Positions 19,443 through 28,415 of a stretch of DNA of 64,000 bases are shown here, one piece after another (positions within the stretch are counted from its first letter, which is position 1; each line of letters starts with the position of its first letter). The position numbers were made by a program, and so were the translations under genes. This stretch comes from Isochrysis galbana (Eukaryota > Haptophyta > Isochrysidales > Isochrysidaceae), in contig CM030931.1 of assembly GCA_018136815.1 (NCBI GenBank), forward strand, positions 6,964,399-7,028,398, written 5' to 3'. Under the pieces are notes generated by a model. That model saw only the letters and a program-made list of their open reading frames with translations. It did not search any database and was not told where the DNA came from.

Positions 19443-19664
19443 ATGGCGTACCCGGTTTTCATTGACAACGCGGAGCTTGCCAATGAATGGAAGACCAGAC
19501 GCGGCAAGTGGCGTATTTCTCTGGCAGTGGGCATTGCCCTTCTTGCGGTTTGGGCAATCGCGTACACAAAGAGTGTGATTCCACTCTTCGTCGCCGTAGT
19601 TTTGGTCCTCATCCTCCGGTTCATCTTTCCAAGTACAGCAAGACCCAGGCATCGCACTCGCTAA
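19443..19664 (+). CDS. 73-residue two-TM orphan protein
   Basis: The start MAYPVFIDNAELANEW leads to a basic stretch, then two hydrophobic segments (about residues 26-41 and 45-63) with a short hinge containing TKS, and a basic tail ending RPRHRTR. Topology: a small hairpin membrane protein. It lies inside a repeat that ends in family C dyads and has an internally deleted sister copy immediately upstream, so it is likely element-encoded. No family is recognised. Confidence 0.45.
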   Translation: MAYPVFIDNAELANEWKTRRGKWRISLAVGIALLAVWAIAYTKSVIPLFVAVVLVLILRFIFPSTARPRHRTR

Positions 19665-19765
19665 CCTGCCGCCGCCACGACGCGATGTGCACCGGTTCCC
19701 CCCGCGGGGGCGCCGTGCGTGCGCATTTGTTCCGGGGTGCACGCCCGGGTCGCACATTATACGTA
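19665..19765 (-). repeat. family C dyad unit (single, inverted)
   Basis: GCGATGTGCACCGGTTCCCC, CGCGGGGGCGCCGTGCGTGCGC and a GTGCACGCCCGGGTCGCAC block. This is the reverse complement of the family C unit at 49815-49885. Confidence 0.65.
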
Positions 19766-20204
19766 AACGAGGCGGTGTACGTTAGATGCAATCACCCGCG
19801 GGGGCGCCGTTGCGTTGGGCCCCCCCTGTTCGGGAGACGAAACCAGCAAGACTCCGTGAGGCGCTGTCGAGCAGAGGAGTGCTGCGAGGGCTGTCTGGAC
19901 ATTGGACATTGGCGCTCGCCAGCCACGCGTCGACGGCCCCAGCGTCGAGGAGGTAGATAGAGGTCGTTGTCGAGTACGAACGCGGGCGATTCCTGCGAGG
20001 GGCGGGTTGGGGCGCGGTCAGGATGGACTATTTTGTGGCCAAGGCAGTCGTGTGCACGCGCTGTGGGGTGCCCGGGGTGCTCCGCGGGTGACTTCCCTCC
20101 CTGCTCTAGGCACCAGATGAAGGATGAAGGTTGGGCGCCTGATCGCGCGGACGGATCTCGGGGGAATCGCGTGTCATGTGTCATGAAACAACGGCCCCGA
20201 AATA
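19766..20204. other. intergenic, nothing recognised
   Basis: No supported gene. Confidence 0.35.
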
Positions 20205-20435
20205 ACCTTATCGTCCCCGCGGCGCGACCGCCAATTCTTTACTGTTAGAGCCCCAACGCGTGTGCAGAGGGGGGGCGAGGGGGGCGGTAAAACCCACCAT
20301 TTTCCTCGGGAATTTTTCGTGGCGGCAGGTGAGCCCCCCGGGAGTTTTTATGGGCTTGGGGGGACGGTCAAAAAATGCAGCCCCCCCCCACATGTTAGTG
20401 GTTATAAATCATAAATCAGCGTTTGACCGCCCTAT
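20205..20435 (+). repeat. family B repeat, copy 3
   Basis: GCGTGTGCAGA, G-run, GACGGTCAAAAAATGCAGC, C-run, CATGTTAGTGGTTATAAATC and GCGTTTGACCGCCCTAT. The last 90 bp are the best-preserved part of the family. Confidence 0.65.
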
Positions 20436-20719
20436 GGGTGTGGGTGGGTTTCATGTTGCATGTTGTGTTCATGTGGAAACTTGAAGCAAGGGCAAGAGAT
20501 GTGCAAGAAGAGGGAGTGAGTGCAACGTCGCAACGTCGAAGGGGTGCGGGGTGCAGTGTGCAGTTTCCGGGCTTGAAGCTTGAAGGCGCCCTCGTGGTGC
20601 AAGAGACAAGAGAGCGCCGTCGTGAGTGCCTCGCCCCCCTCCATTGATGTCGGGGTTGGTTTATGAGGCTCCTGTTTTCGCGCGCGCGCTTGCGCTTGCG
20701 CAAAACGTCACTGTGAGTT
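20436..20719. other. intergenic, nothing recognised
   Basis: Short ORFs only. Confidence 0.35.
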
Positions 20720-20734
20720 ACCACCATCTCTTGA

Positions 20735-21691
20735 CAACTAAGTTTATACTTAGTTCAGCATGGGGGGGCGCCTCGCGTCCCCCCTCTCAGGCACCAACTC
20801 CCCTCCGGGGGGCCTGTCGGTCAACCCCAAGCTCTGCCTTCTGGCATGAGCAGGGCATTCATCACAACAACCCAGACCCCCAGTGGGCGCGGGTCGCGAG
20901 CCGCACTCCCAGGCCCGCATGGGCCTGCTCTCGTACTGACTCCCCCCCCCACCCCTGGTCGCCAGGCAGACAGGGGCCTCTGGGTGGCACCCAAGGCCAG
21001 CGAGGCGAGCGAGGGAGAGGCAGGGGGGGCCAGGGGCTGAGCCCCAGCCTCCACTGCCCCCTGAGCTGCCCTTGCTGGCCCACTGGGTGCCCCTGAAGGA
21101 CCTCTGAGAGCAGGCCGTGGCGCGCCGCATGGCGACGCGCCGCAGGGAGAGAGGTGGAAGAGAGCGAAGCGAGGGAGAGGGGGGGATTTGCACCCCCCCC
21201 CGATGGAGTGTGGTGAGAAACGAGACCCGTTTGCGTTAGCAAACGGGCGGAGAGGGGCGGCTGGCGACAGGAGGAAGATGAGAAGGGGGAGACTCAAGAC
21301 TCAAGACGCCTACGGGAACCAAGGTGGCAGAGGTATCTCGAGGCGCAGTCTTTTATTTCTCGAGGACAGCTCGCGGCGAGAGCTGTAAGGGCCGTTCTTC
21401 TTCACGACGAGAGGTTCCTCCCCCCCCCCGGTGCTTTTTCCCGGAGAGTCGGCCGGCGTCGACCGGTCCGCCTCAATGGGTTTTCCCTCATTTTAACTTG
21501 TGGGGAGTTAGAATGGGAGCCGGGGGCATGCGAGGGGGGAGATTTGGAGGGGTGCATAGGAGTATGTATCTGTGTCAACAGCACGCGCCAAGGTGTACGG
21601 GCAGGTGCGCTGAGGGCTGTCGTGTTGGTACCGGGCTAGTGGGAGTAGTGGTACTAACGCTCAGTTGTTTTATTGTTTTATTTTTATTATC
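20735..21691 (+). mobile_element. family A element, complete copy with 15-bp target duplication
   Basis: 957 bp starting CAACTAAGTTTATACTT and ending in a T-rich tail (TTTTATTGTTTTATTTTTATTATC). It is flanked by a perfect 15-bp duplication ACCACCATCTCTTGA at 20720-20734 and 21692-21706. The head contains the CATGGGGGGGCG hairpin region; position about 21224 has a perfect 9-bp hairpin, CCCGTTTGC-GTTA-GCAAACGGG. There is no coding capacity beyond composition-driven frames. Non-autonomous. Confidence 0.85.
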
Positions 21692-21706
21692 ACCACCATC
21701 TCTTGA

Positions 21707-22328
21707 AAATAGAAACACACGTCGTCCTAGCCAATGGCAGGGAGCAACTTTCATCTAGAGTAGTCGGAGAAACCTCTACTTTATTAGCTAGAGGTCTAAG
21801 GCTTAATCTTCCCCATAGACATGGGTCCGTTTTGAGGATCTCCATCAAGCCTCTCGAGACTCTCTTTCTCTCCTCTTGGGGGGTTTGCTGGCGGTGGGCG
21901 GCCCGGCTCTCCCAAGAGGCGGGACCAGAGCTCTCGAGGCTCGCCGCCGCCGCCGCCCCCCCCCACCGCCCCCGCCTCCGCCACACCCTCCCCTTCTCTG
22001 CCTCCTCTCCGCCCCCTCGTCTCTTCTCCCCTCGCTCCCTCTCTCTCCTTCTCTCTTCTCTCTCTCGCTCACAGTCTCTCTCTCCTCTTCCCCCGCCGGC
22101 CCCCCCCCCCCCCCCCCCCCCCCGGCGAGGCGGTGAGGAGAGGGGCGAGGGGCGCGCGCGGGGGGGGGGGGGGGCGGCACAGGGCGGCGGCGGCGGCGGC
22201 GGGGGAGAGGGGGAAGCCGCATTGACGAGACGCGGCGGCTCGCGGTGCACGTCGGCTTCTCCCGCCTCTCCCTCGCTCCCTCCCCGCCGCCCGCCTCCCC
22301 CCCCCCCCCCCCCCCGCGCGCGCGCCCG
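21707..22328. other. GC/CT-rich region upstream of the NTT gene
   Basis: CT-rich from 21990, then C- and G-homopolymer runs (22100-22320) that end directly at the NTT start codon. The 304- and 326-residue ORFs seen here on both strands are composition artefacts. The promoter and 5' UTR of NTT must lie here; no TATA motif stands out. Confidence 0.6.
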
Positions 22329-25010
22329 ATGGCGAGCCAAGCTAGAGGGGCCCTTGCGCTCATTCTCGTGCTCCGCCTTGCCCACGCCCACGCCTTTGCG
22401 CTCGTGCCCCACCTCCGAGTCTCCAGCCTTCTCCCGGCTCTCGGAGCCGCAAGCCGTGCGCGCCACATCCCCATCCTCGCGATGGAGCTGGGCGATGAGC
22501 CTGCAGAGCCGGAGACGTTGGAGGACCCGCGGCCCGCATGGGTCCCCTCGTGGGTTCCGCCCACAGAGGAGCTTCAGAAGCTGGTGAGATGGAGCCTGCA
22601 GCGCCAGCGTGCACGCTCTTATCGCTCGCTGCACAGGGTCACAAATCCGCGGCCGCCCTGCGGGCCCCATCGACTCACACTTCGTCCCACGAGGCAGGTA
22701 CCTCTGGCGCTGATGTTCTTTTGCATCCTCTTCAACTACACCATCCTCCGCGACACAAAAGACGTCCTTGTAGTGACAGCGAAGAAGTCGTCCGCAGAGG
22801 TGTGTCCGCTCATCACTCTCAGATGCAGCCTTCTTTCAAGCCCATCCCAGTCCCGCTCGCTATCTCTCACGACCCCTTCCCACGCGCCTCTTCGCCCCGG
22901 CTTACCACAGGTGATCCCATTCCTTAAGACGTACATCAACCTTCCCGGCGCCGCCGCTTTTGTTGTGGTGTACTCAGCGCTTGCTAACCGGCTCAAGCGT
23001 GAGGCTCTCTTTTATGCTGTCCTCCTCCCTTTCCTCGGCTTCTTTGGAGCTTTCGGCTGGCTCATCTACCCGCTCCAATCCATCCTCCATCCTCACGCAC
23101 TGTGCGATACTCTGGCGGCCTCGCTGCCTCAAGGCTTCGCTGGTCCGATCGGCGTTGTGCGCAACTGGACCTTTTCGCTCTTCTACTTCCTCGCAAACAT
23201 GTGCGTATGCCCGCTTCCGTCGCGGATGTGATCACCCTTGGCGCGTCAGTGGCCAGCCACTGATGCGTGCCATCATCTCGTCCAGATGGTCTCAGCGCTT
23301 TTGCCACTGGAAGGTCGTGGGCTGTGATCAGGCGCTCAAACCAGCAACTGACCGCTTCTTTCCAGGTGGGGGTCTGTGGTGGTCTCGCTAATGTTTTGGG
23401 GCTTTGCCAACGAGATCACAACGGTCCAACAGGCCAAGAAATACTACCCTCTCTTTGGTATCTTCGCAAACATCGCGCTCGTGTTTTCAGGCCAGTTCAT
23501 TCGTTACACCTCAAATCTGAGCACAAAGCTCCCGGTATGAGATGATTCTGCGAGCACTGCCACCATGCAGCCACGAGCGCGAATTTGCCTGCGATCAAGC
23601 AGCCTCTTTCTCATGCTTACTGTCTCTGCTCGATTTGATAGGCTGGTGTTGACGCATGGGGAGTGGCCCTCAAGCTTCTCATGTCTGCAGTGGTCGTTTC
23701 CGGGGGAGTCATCGCTGGATGCTACAGGTACCTCTCCACAACCGTTGTCGCAAAGATGGACCTTGCCGACAAGGCCACGGTGAGCAGCATCCCTACTGCC
23801 CTCCGCCTCCAATGGCTTCTTCTCATCCAGCCCCTATCCGGCGACAGGTCAAGAAGAAGAAGAAGCCCAACATGTCGCTGCGCGAATCAGCCGCCTACCT
23901 CTCATCTTCCAAGTATATCCGCAACCTTGCAACTCTCGTGATTGCCTACGGCATGAGCATCAACATCGTCGAGGTGACATGGAAGGCGAAGCTCAAGCAG
24001 GCAAGTCACCCTCCACACAAACGTCCGGCGCTCGCAAGTATACTGCTCTCGTCAGTACGCCTACTCCCCGCGCACACGTACGCTCTGTAATCATTGCACA
24101 TGTCCGCCTTGCCCACCAGGCGTTTCCCAACCCGTCTGCCTATTCTGCCTTCATGGGCCAATTCTCATCGGTGACTGGTCTTGTCACGCTGTGTGCGATG
24201 ATCTTCGGGCGTTTCGCCCTCAACAAATGGGGGTGGGGGCCCTCGGCGCTCATCACGCCGGTGGTGCTCCTCGTCACTGGCGGCGCCTTCTTCGGCTTCA
24301 TCTTAGCGGGAGACGCGATTTCGCCTTTGGTCGCAGCCTTGGGCACCACACCGCTCTTCCTCGCCGTCGTATTTGGAGCCGCGCAAAACGTGCTATCGAA
24401 GGCTGCCAAGTATTCGCTCTTCGACCCATGCAAGGAGGTGCACTGCCGTATAGCCATTCCCCAAGTCACGCCCACCGTGGCGTGCATCGGGCTATTTGGG
24501 CGCGGTTTCCCCGTGGGGTCATTTGGCCCGGCCCTTGCGTGCGCCGCATGCACTGGACCCCAACCGGCTTGTCTGTCTGCCAAGCAACCCCCCCTCGCAT
24601 CCACCCACCACCCACCCAACGCGCAGATGGCTTACATTCCCCTAGATTCCGAAGCCAAGACGAAGGGCAAGGCGGCAATCGAAGTGGTGGGAGCCCCCCT
24701 GGGAAAATCTGGAGGCTCACTCATCCAACAGGCATGCCGCTCCGCCCCCTGCCCCCCCCTCCCGCTCCCCACAACAACAAGGTGATACGGGCGAGGTGCA
24801 ATGCCGGTGCACGTCGTGGCCAATGCCGCAGTCACGTGATATGGCTACTGCGAACATGTTCAGGTGCTCATTTTCTCCTTCGGTTCGCTCGCCGCGTCGA
24901 CACCCTACCTTGCCGGGTTCCTCGCTATCATAATTGGCGCATGGATCGTCGCCGCTCGCTCGCTCTCGCAACAGTTCAACGACAAGATGGCGGCGCAAAT
25001 GAATGACTGA
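22329..25010 (+). CDS. NTT: plastid-type ATP/ADP translocase (NTT), 9 exons
   Basis: Exchanges ATP and ADP across the plastid inner envelope (NTT/Tlc family, 12 TM helices). Exons 22329-22583, 22698-22799, 22911-23200, 23366-23534, 23642-23779, 23848-24000, 24120-24437, 24627-24731 and 24864-25010 join in phase to 558 residues. Family motifs: LMFFCILFNYTILRDTKD in exon 2; VVRNWTFSLFYFLANMWGS-type across exons 3/4; FWGFANEITTV; KYSLFDPCKE|MAYIPLD across exons 7/8; GKAAIEVVGAPLGKSGGS in exon 8. The N-terminus (MASQARGALALILVL, HAFALVP junction) is a bipartite plastid presequence. Introns 24001-24119 and 24732-24863 are GC-AG; the others are GT-AG. The exon-1 end is supported by continuity of EELQKL into VPLALMFF. 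No break is seen, so it is probably functional. Confidence 0.93.
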
Positions 25011-25799
25011 GATCACCGTAATGCGCATTGCACTTGGGATAGCCGCACAACTCGCAGGTTGTGGAGTTGTAACCCTGCACGTCCCATCACGGCATTTGCA
25101 CCGCGTGCTTTTTCTGTTCTCTGCTCAGCTCCCACGCGAGGGGTGCTGGTACCTTATGCGTGATCAGTGCACGGGCATTGGACCAGCTTCTTGGCAGCAA
25201 CATCAACGGTAGAAACAAGGCTGCGTTTCACATGCTTCGACACTCACATTACCGTGTGGGCTGTAACGCAACCACCAAGCTCAGCTCATCCATAGGATTA
25301 GGGGAGGCTATATGTGCGTGTGTCATCCCTAAGAAGCTCAACCTACAAACTGAAAACCGTAACCGAATAGCTTCGCGAGCTCATGGCGCACGGCAGTTCT
25401 GCGCCACGGAAGTATGGAGCGCTGTGAGCTTTCGCATACGGATCGGAGGGCATTGAGTTGTTGTTGGTCATGTGTGTCTTCTTCCCTTCCCGGAGTCGTC
25501 AAGCAGACGCCGTGATGACCCCTCTTTCTTAGGCCCTTTGTGGACCTCCCCCCGTGCTGTGTGCCCCGGCACCGTGGTACAGGGCGAGCGCTTCTTTTGC
25601 CCCAAGGTGGCCTAGTTCTCCTTACCAATACCACCCGCTAGACCTAAGTGCCCCTGTTTACTGTTTTCATCGAAGACGAAGACGAAAATGACAGGGCTGG
25701 TATAACTAGTATAATGAGTGACAACCTCAAACACATAGCACATAGCGCACGCGCGCTGAGCCTAACCGAAATACTCGCATAAGCCCGGACTACAATCGA
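25011..25799. other. intergenic after NTT
   Basis: No supported gene. Confidence 0.35.
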
Positions 25800-26135
25800 A
25801 AATATGATAACAACTACTCCGGGGCTAGGCCGAACCACATCCCCCAAAAACAAAATTCTAATCGCAAATTTCGATTTCGAGACCAAAATCTGCATACCAG
25901 GGCTTGAGACCATGCCATATGCCATGCGGAATGCGGGATCCGAGATCCGAAGCTGTGTGTCTTGTGCGTCAGTAGCAACACGGGGAACTGTTCAACTGTG
26001 AGTGGGGGCGCGTACCTTACACGAATATTCATGCCTACAGCCTTACAGCCTCCAGATGGGCAAGAATGCATGCAACACAACTCGCGTTCCGTCAAAAGAG
26101 GGCCAGCTGATAGTTTTGTTTTCGTTTAGAATGTT
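25800..26135 (-). repeat. family D repeat, long inverted copy
   Basis: Reverse complement of 12971-13170, extended by a GTTCCGTCAAAAGAGGGCCA block that also occurs at 13589 and, inverted, near 33470-33500. Non-coding. Confidence 0.65.
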
Positions 26136-26689
26136 ATGTCAGCATTGAGTTGGAAGGCGCGTGCGCATAGCAACTTTCCCCCACGGTACCCCACCCCACT
26201 TTTCGGAACACGCCTAACGGTCGACGGCAAGCTGGACAATGTCGATGTCCGATGTCCAACCAAGGGCCCTTCTCTGCCGCGACGTGGCGCGCACGCGCGA
26301 CGCGCACGTCTCCGCTGTGTCCACCTCGGACGACAACGAGGCGATGCGCAACAACACTCGACGGCGCAGTGACCGAGTCGAGCTCCAGCGGGTTGCAGCC
26401 AAGGAGAGGGCGCCACCTCGGACAAGCCTTCTGGCGCGCGCGATGCGTTGCCGTGTCGACATCACCATGCTCGACGGCGCAGCGACCGTACATGTCGCAT
26501 CCGCGATCGACCCTTTTGTTTTAGAAGTTGTTTGCGTTTCTATGTTCCCTCCTTGCAGGCTAGTCACTAGTCACCGTCGCAGGGTCCTAGCATTCGCCCA
26601 TTCGCCCTCTTTGCCCTCGCCTCCTTTGTCGCCTCCCTTGTCGCCTGCTTGCCCCTCGCCTTGCTGACCTCCTTGCGTGCTCCTCGCGT
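26136..26689. other. intergenic, nothing recognised
   Basis: Overlapping frames of moderate length (for example 26239-26667) lack any recognisable domain. Confidence 0.35.
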
Positions 26690-27170
26690 TTTTAGGCTAA
26701 GTCGCGCGTTTAGGTATCGCCGGTGCAAGGAACCGCCCCCATGTGTACCATAGGTTTCCAGGATTTGCATCGCCCTTTCCAATGACTCGAAGGAGTTAGC
26801 TAGAAGTTGTGTGTCATCCGCGAACTGCGAGAGTCTTAACTCTCTCGGTCCTATCGTGATTCCCCTCATTTCCGGGTCGGCGTTGACTAGCTAGGCGTGT
26901 TAAGCCTTCGGCCACCAGGAGAAAAGCGAGAGGCGATAGCGGGCATCCATGGGGCATGCCGCAGTGTATCGTGAAGGGGTTGCTACGTCTCCCATTAGCC
27001 TTGATCCATCGCGTCGGGAGTGAGTCCACATTTGTTAATAGCGCTAGCCATCTAGAGTATCCGGGGCCGAAGCCCAACGCTCGTATCGCTTTATGGTAGT
27101 AATCCCAACTTACTCTATCGAAAGCTTTCTCCCAGTCTATCGCGAGGGCTGGGAGGCGGATTGCAGGAGG
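26690..27170 (-). mobile_element. LINE reverse transcriptase fragment 1
   Basis: Non-LTR reverse transcriptase palm: IDWEKAFDRVSWDY and CGMPHGCPLSPLAF in one frame, then LRLSQFADDTQLL in a second frame after a frameshift near 26880. Both ends are abrupt; the 5' side (on the minus strand) abuts the glycine-coding minisatellite. No endonuclease or ORF1. Dead fragment. Confidence 0.85.
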
Positions 27171-27177
27171 CGAGGGG

Positions 27178-27745
27178 GCCTCGTTCGGCTGCACGTGGCG
27201 GCGGTGAAGGCGGCGGCGGTGAGGGAGGCGGTGGTGATGGTGGTGGCGGAGACGGCGGCGGTGGTGAGGGTGGCAAGGTGAGTGAGGGAGGCGGCGGTGA
27301 GGGAGGCGGCGGTGAGGGAGGCGGCGGTGAGGGAGGCGGCGGTGAGGGAGGCGGCGGTGAGGGAGGCGGCGGTGAGGGAGGTGGAGGCGAGGGCGGCGGT
27401 GGTGAAGAAGGCGGTGGCGGGGAGGGCGGTGGCGGTGAAGGCGGTGGCGGGGAGGGAGGCGGGGGAGAAGGCGGCGGCGGTGAGGGAGGCGGTGGTGATG
27501 GTGGTGGCGGAGACGGCGGCGGTGGTGAGGGTGGCGGAGGTGAGGGAGGCGGCGGTGATGGAGGCGGCGGTGAAGGAGGCGGCGGTGAAGGCGGTGGCGG
27601 CGAGGGAGGCGGTGGTGACGGCGGCGGCGGCGAAGGCGGCGGCGGTGAAGGCGGCGGCGGCGAAGGCGGCGGTGGCGAGGGAGGCGGCGGTGAGGGAGGC
27701 GGCGGTGAGGGCGGTGGAGGCGACGGTGGCGGAGGGGCGTCGATC
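27178..27745. repeat. GGCGGT/GAGGGA minisatellite
   Basis: Repeats of GGCGGCGGTGAGGGA and close variants (15-bp units) for about 570 bp. The open frame 27161-27769, encoding GGGGEGG repeats, results from the unit length being a multiple of three; it is not considered a gene. Confidence 0.9.
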
Positions 27746-28415
27746 TATTTAAGGTGGCCGGGAGAATAAGACTAAGTTTCTGATACCCGGATATTCCGAA
27801 TATCTGGCATAACTGGCATGTCTCATGTCTGCCCGACTATCAGTATCTACCTGGATATTCCTAATGAGCTCCAGAGGTATCCGGAAACTATCTGGATACC
27901 AAATCTGAACTCCAACCAGATATCCAGATTGCTCAAATCAAACCTGTTACGGGTCTTACTCATCATCACACGTGTCCCAGTCCATTAGACGCACCGCGAC
28001 CGATTCACAGTAGTTAACAGATGGAGAGGCAAGGCCGAATATAGACAAGGCCGAATATGCAACATAGTACAATATGTAGTAGGATCATATCCAGGAGTAT
28101 ATCCCAAGATGGATGCGATCGTTGTTGTTGCCTCTTCTTCTCCCTCATCAGCTCTCTCACACACGTACTCTGCTGCCGCTCCTCTCTCTCTCGTCCCTCT
28201 AAGAGGTCTACTCCTCTCCTCGTCGCTCTCTTCTCCAGACCCCTCCTTTTCCTAATCTTCTTCTCCCTCCGCATGGTTGGCTCTTCCTCTCTCTCTCTCT
28301 CTCTCTCCCCCCCCCCTCCCCCCCCCTTCCCCCGCGCTTGCTGCGCGCGCCCAGACGACCACCTTGGAGAGGAGGCGACAAGAACCACTGAGCGCTCGCG
28401 GCGGACGGCGCGCCG
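27746..28415. other. intergenic upstream of PLAA, with GATAT-rich short palindromes
   Basis: 27785-27935 holds about nine short copies of CCGGATAT/CTGGATA/CCAGATAT in both orientations (for example GATATTC-C-GAATATC). The CT-rich stretch 28120-28350 probably contains the PLAA promoter/5' UTR. Confidence 0.5.

Noticed and set aside
21690-22670. 326-residue minus-strand ORF and overlapping 304-residue plus-strand ORF
   Set aside because: Composition artefact of CT/C-run DNA; they overlap NTT exon 1 and show only low-complexity Ser/Pro/Gly/Arg residues.
27161-27769. 202-residue glycine-rich protein
   Set aside because: Direct translation of a 15-bp minisatellite, open in several frames.
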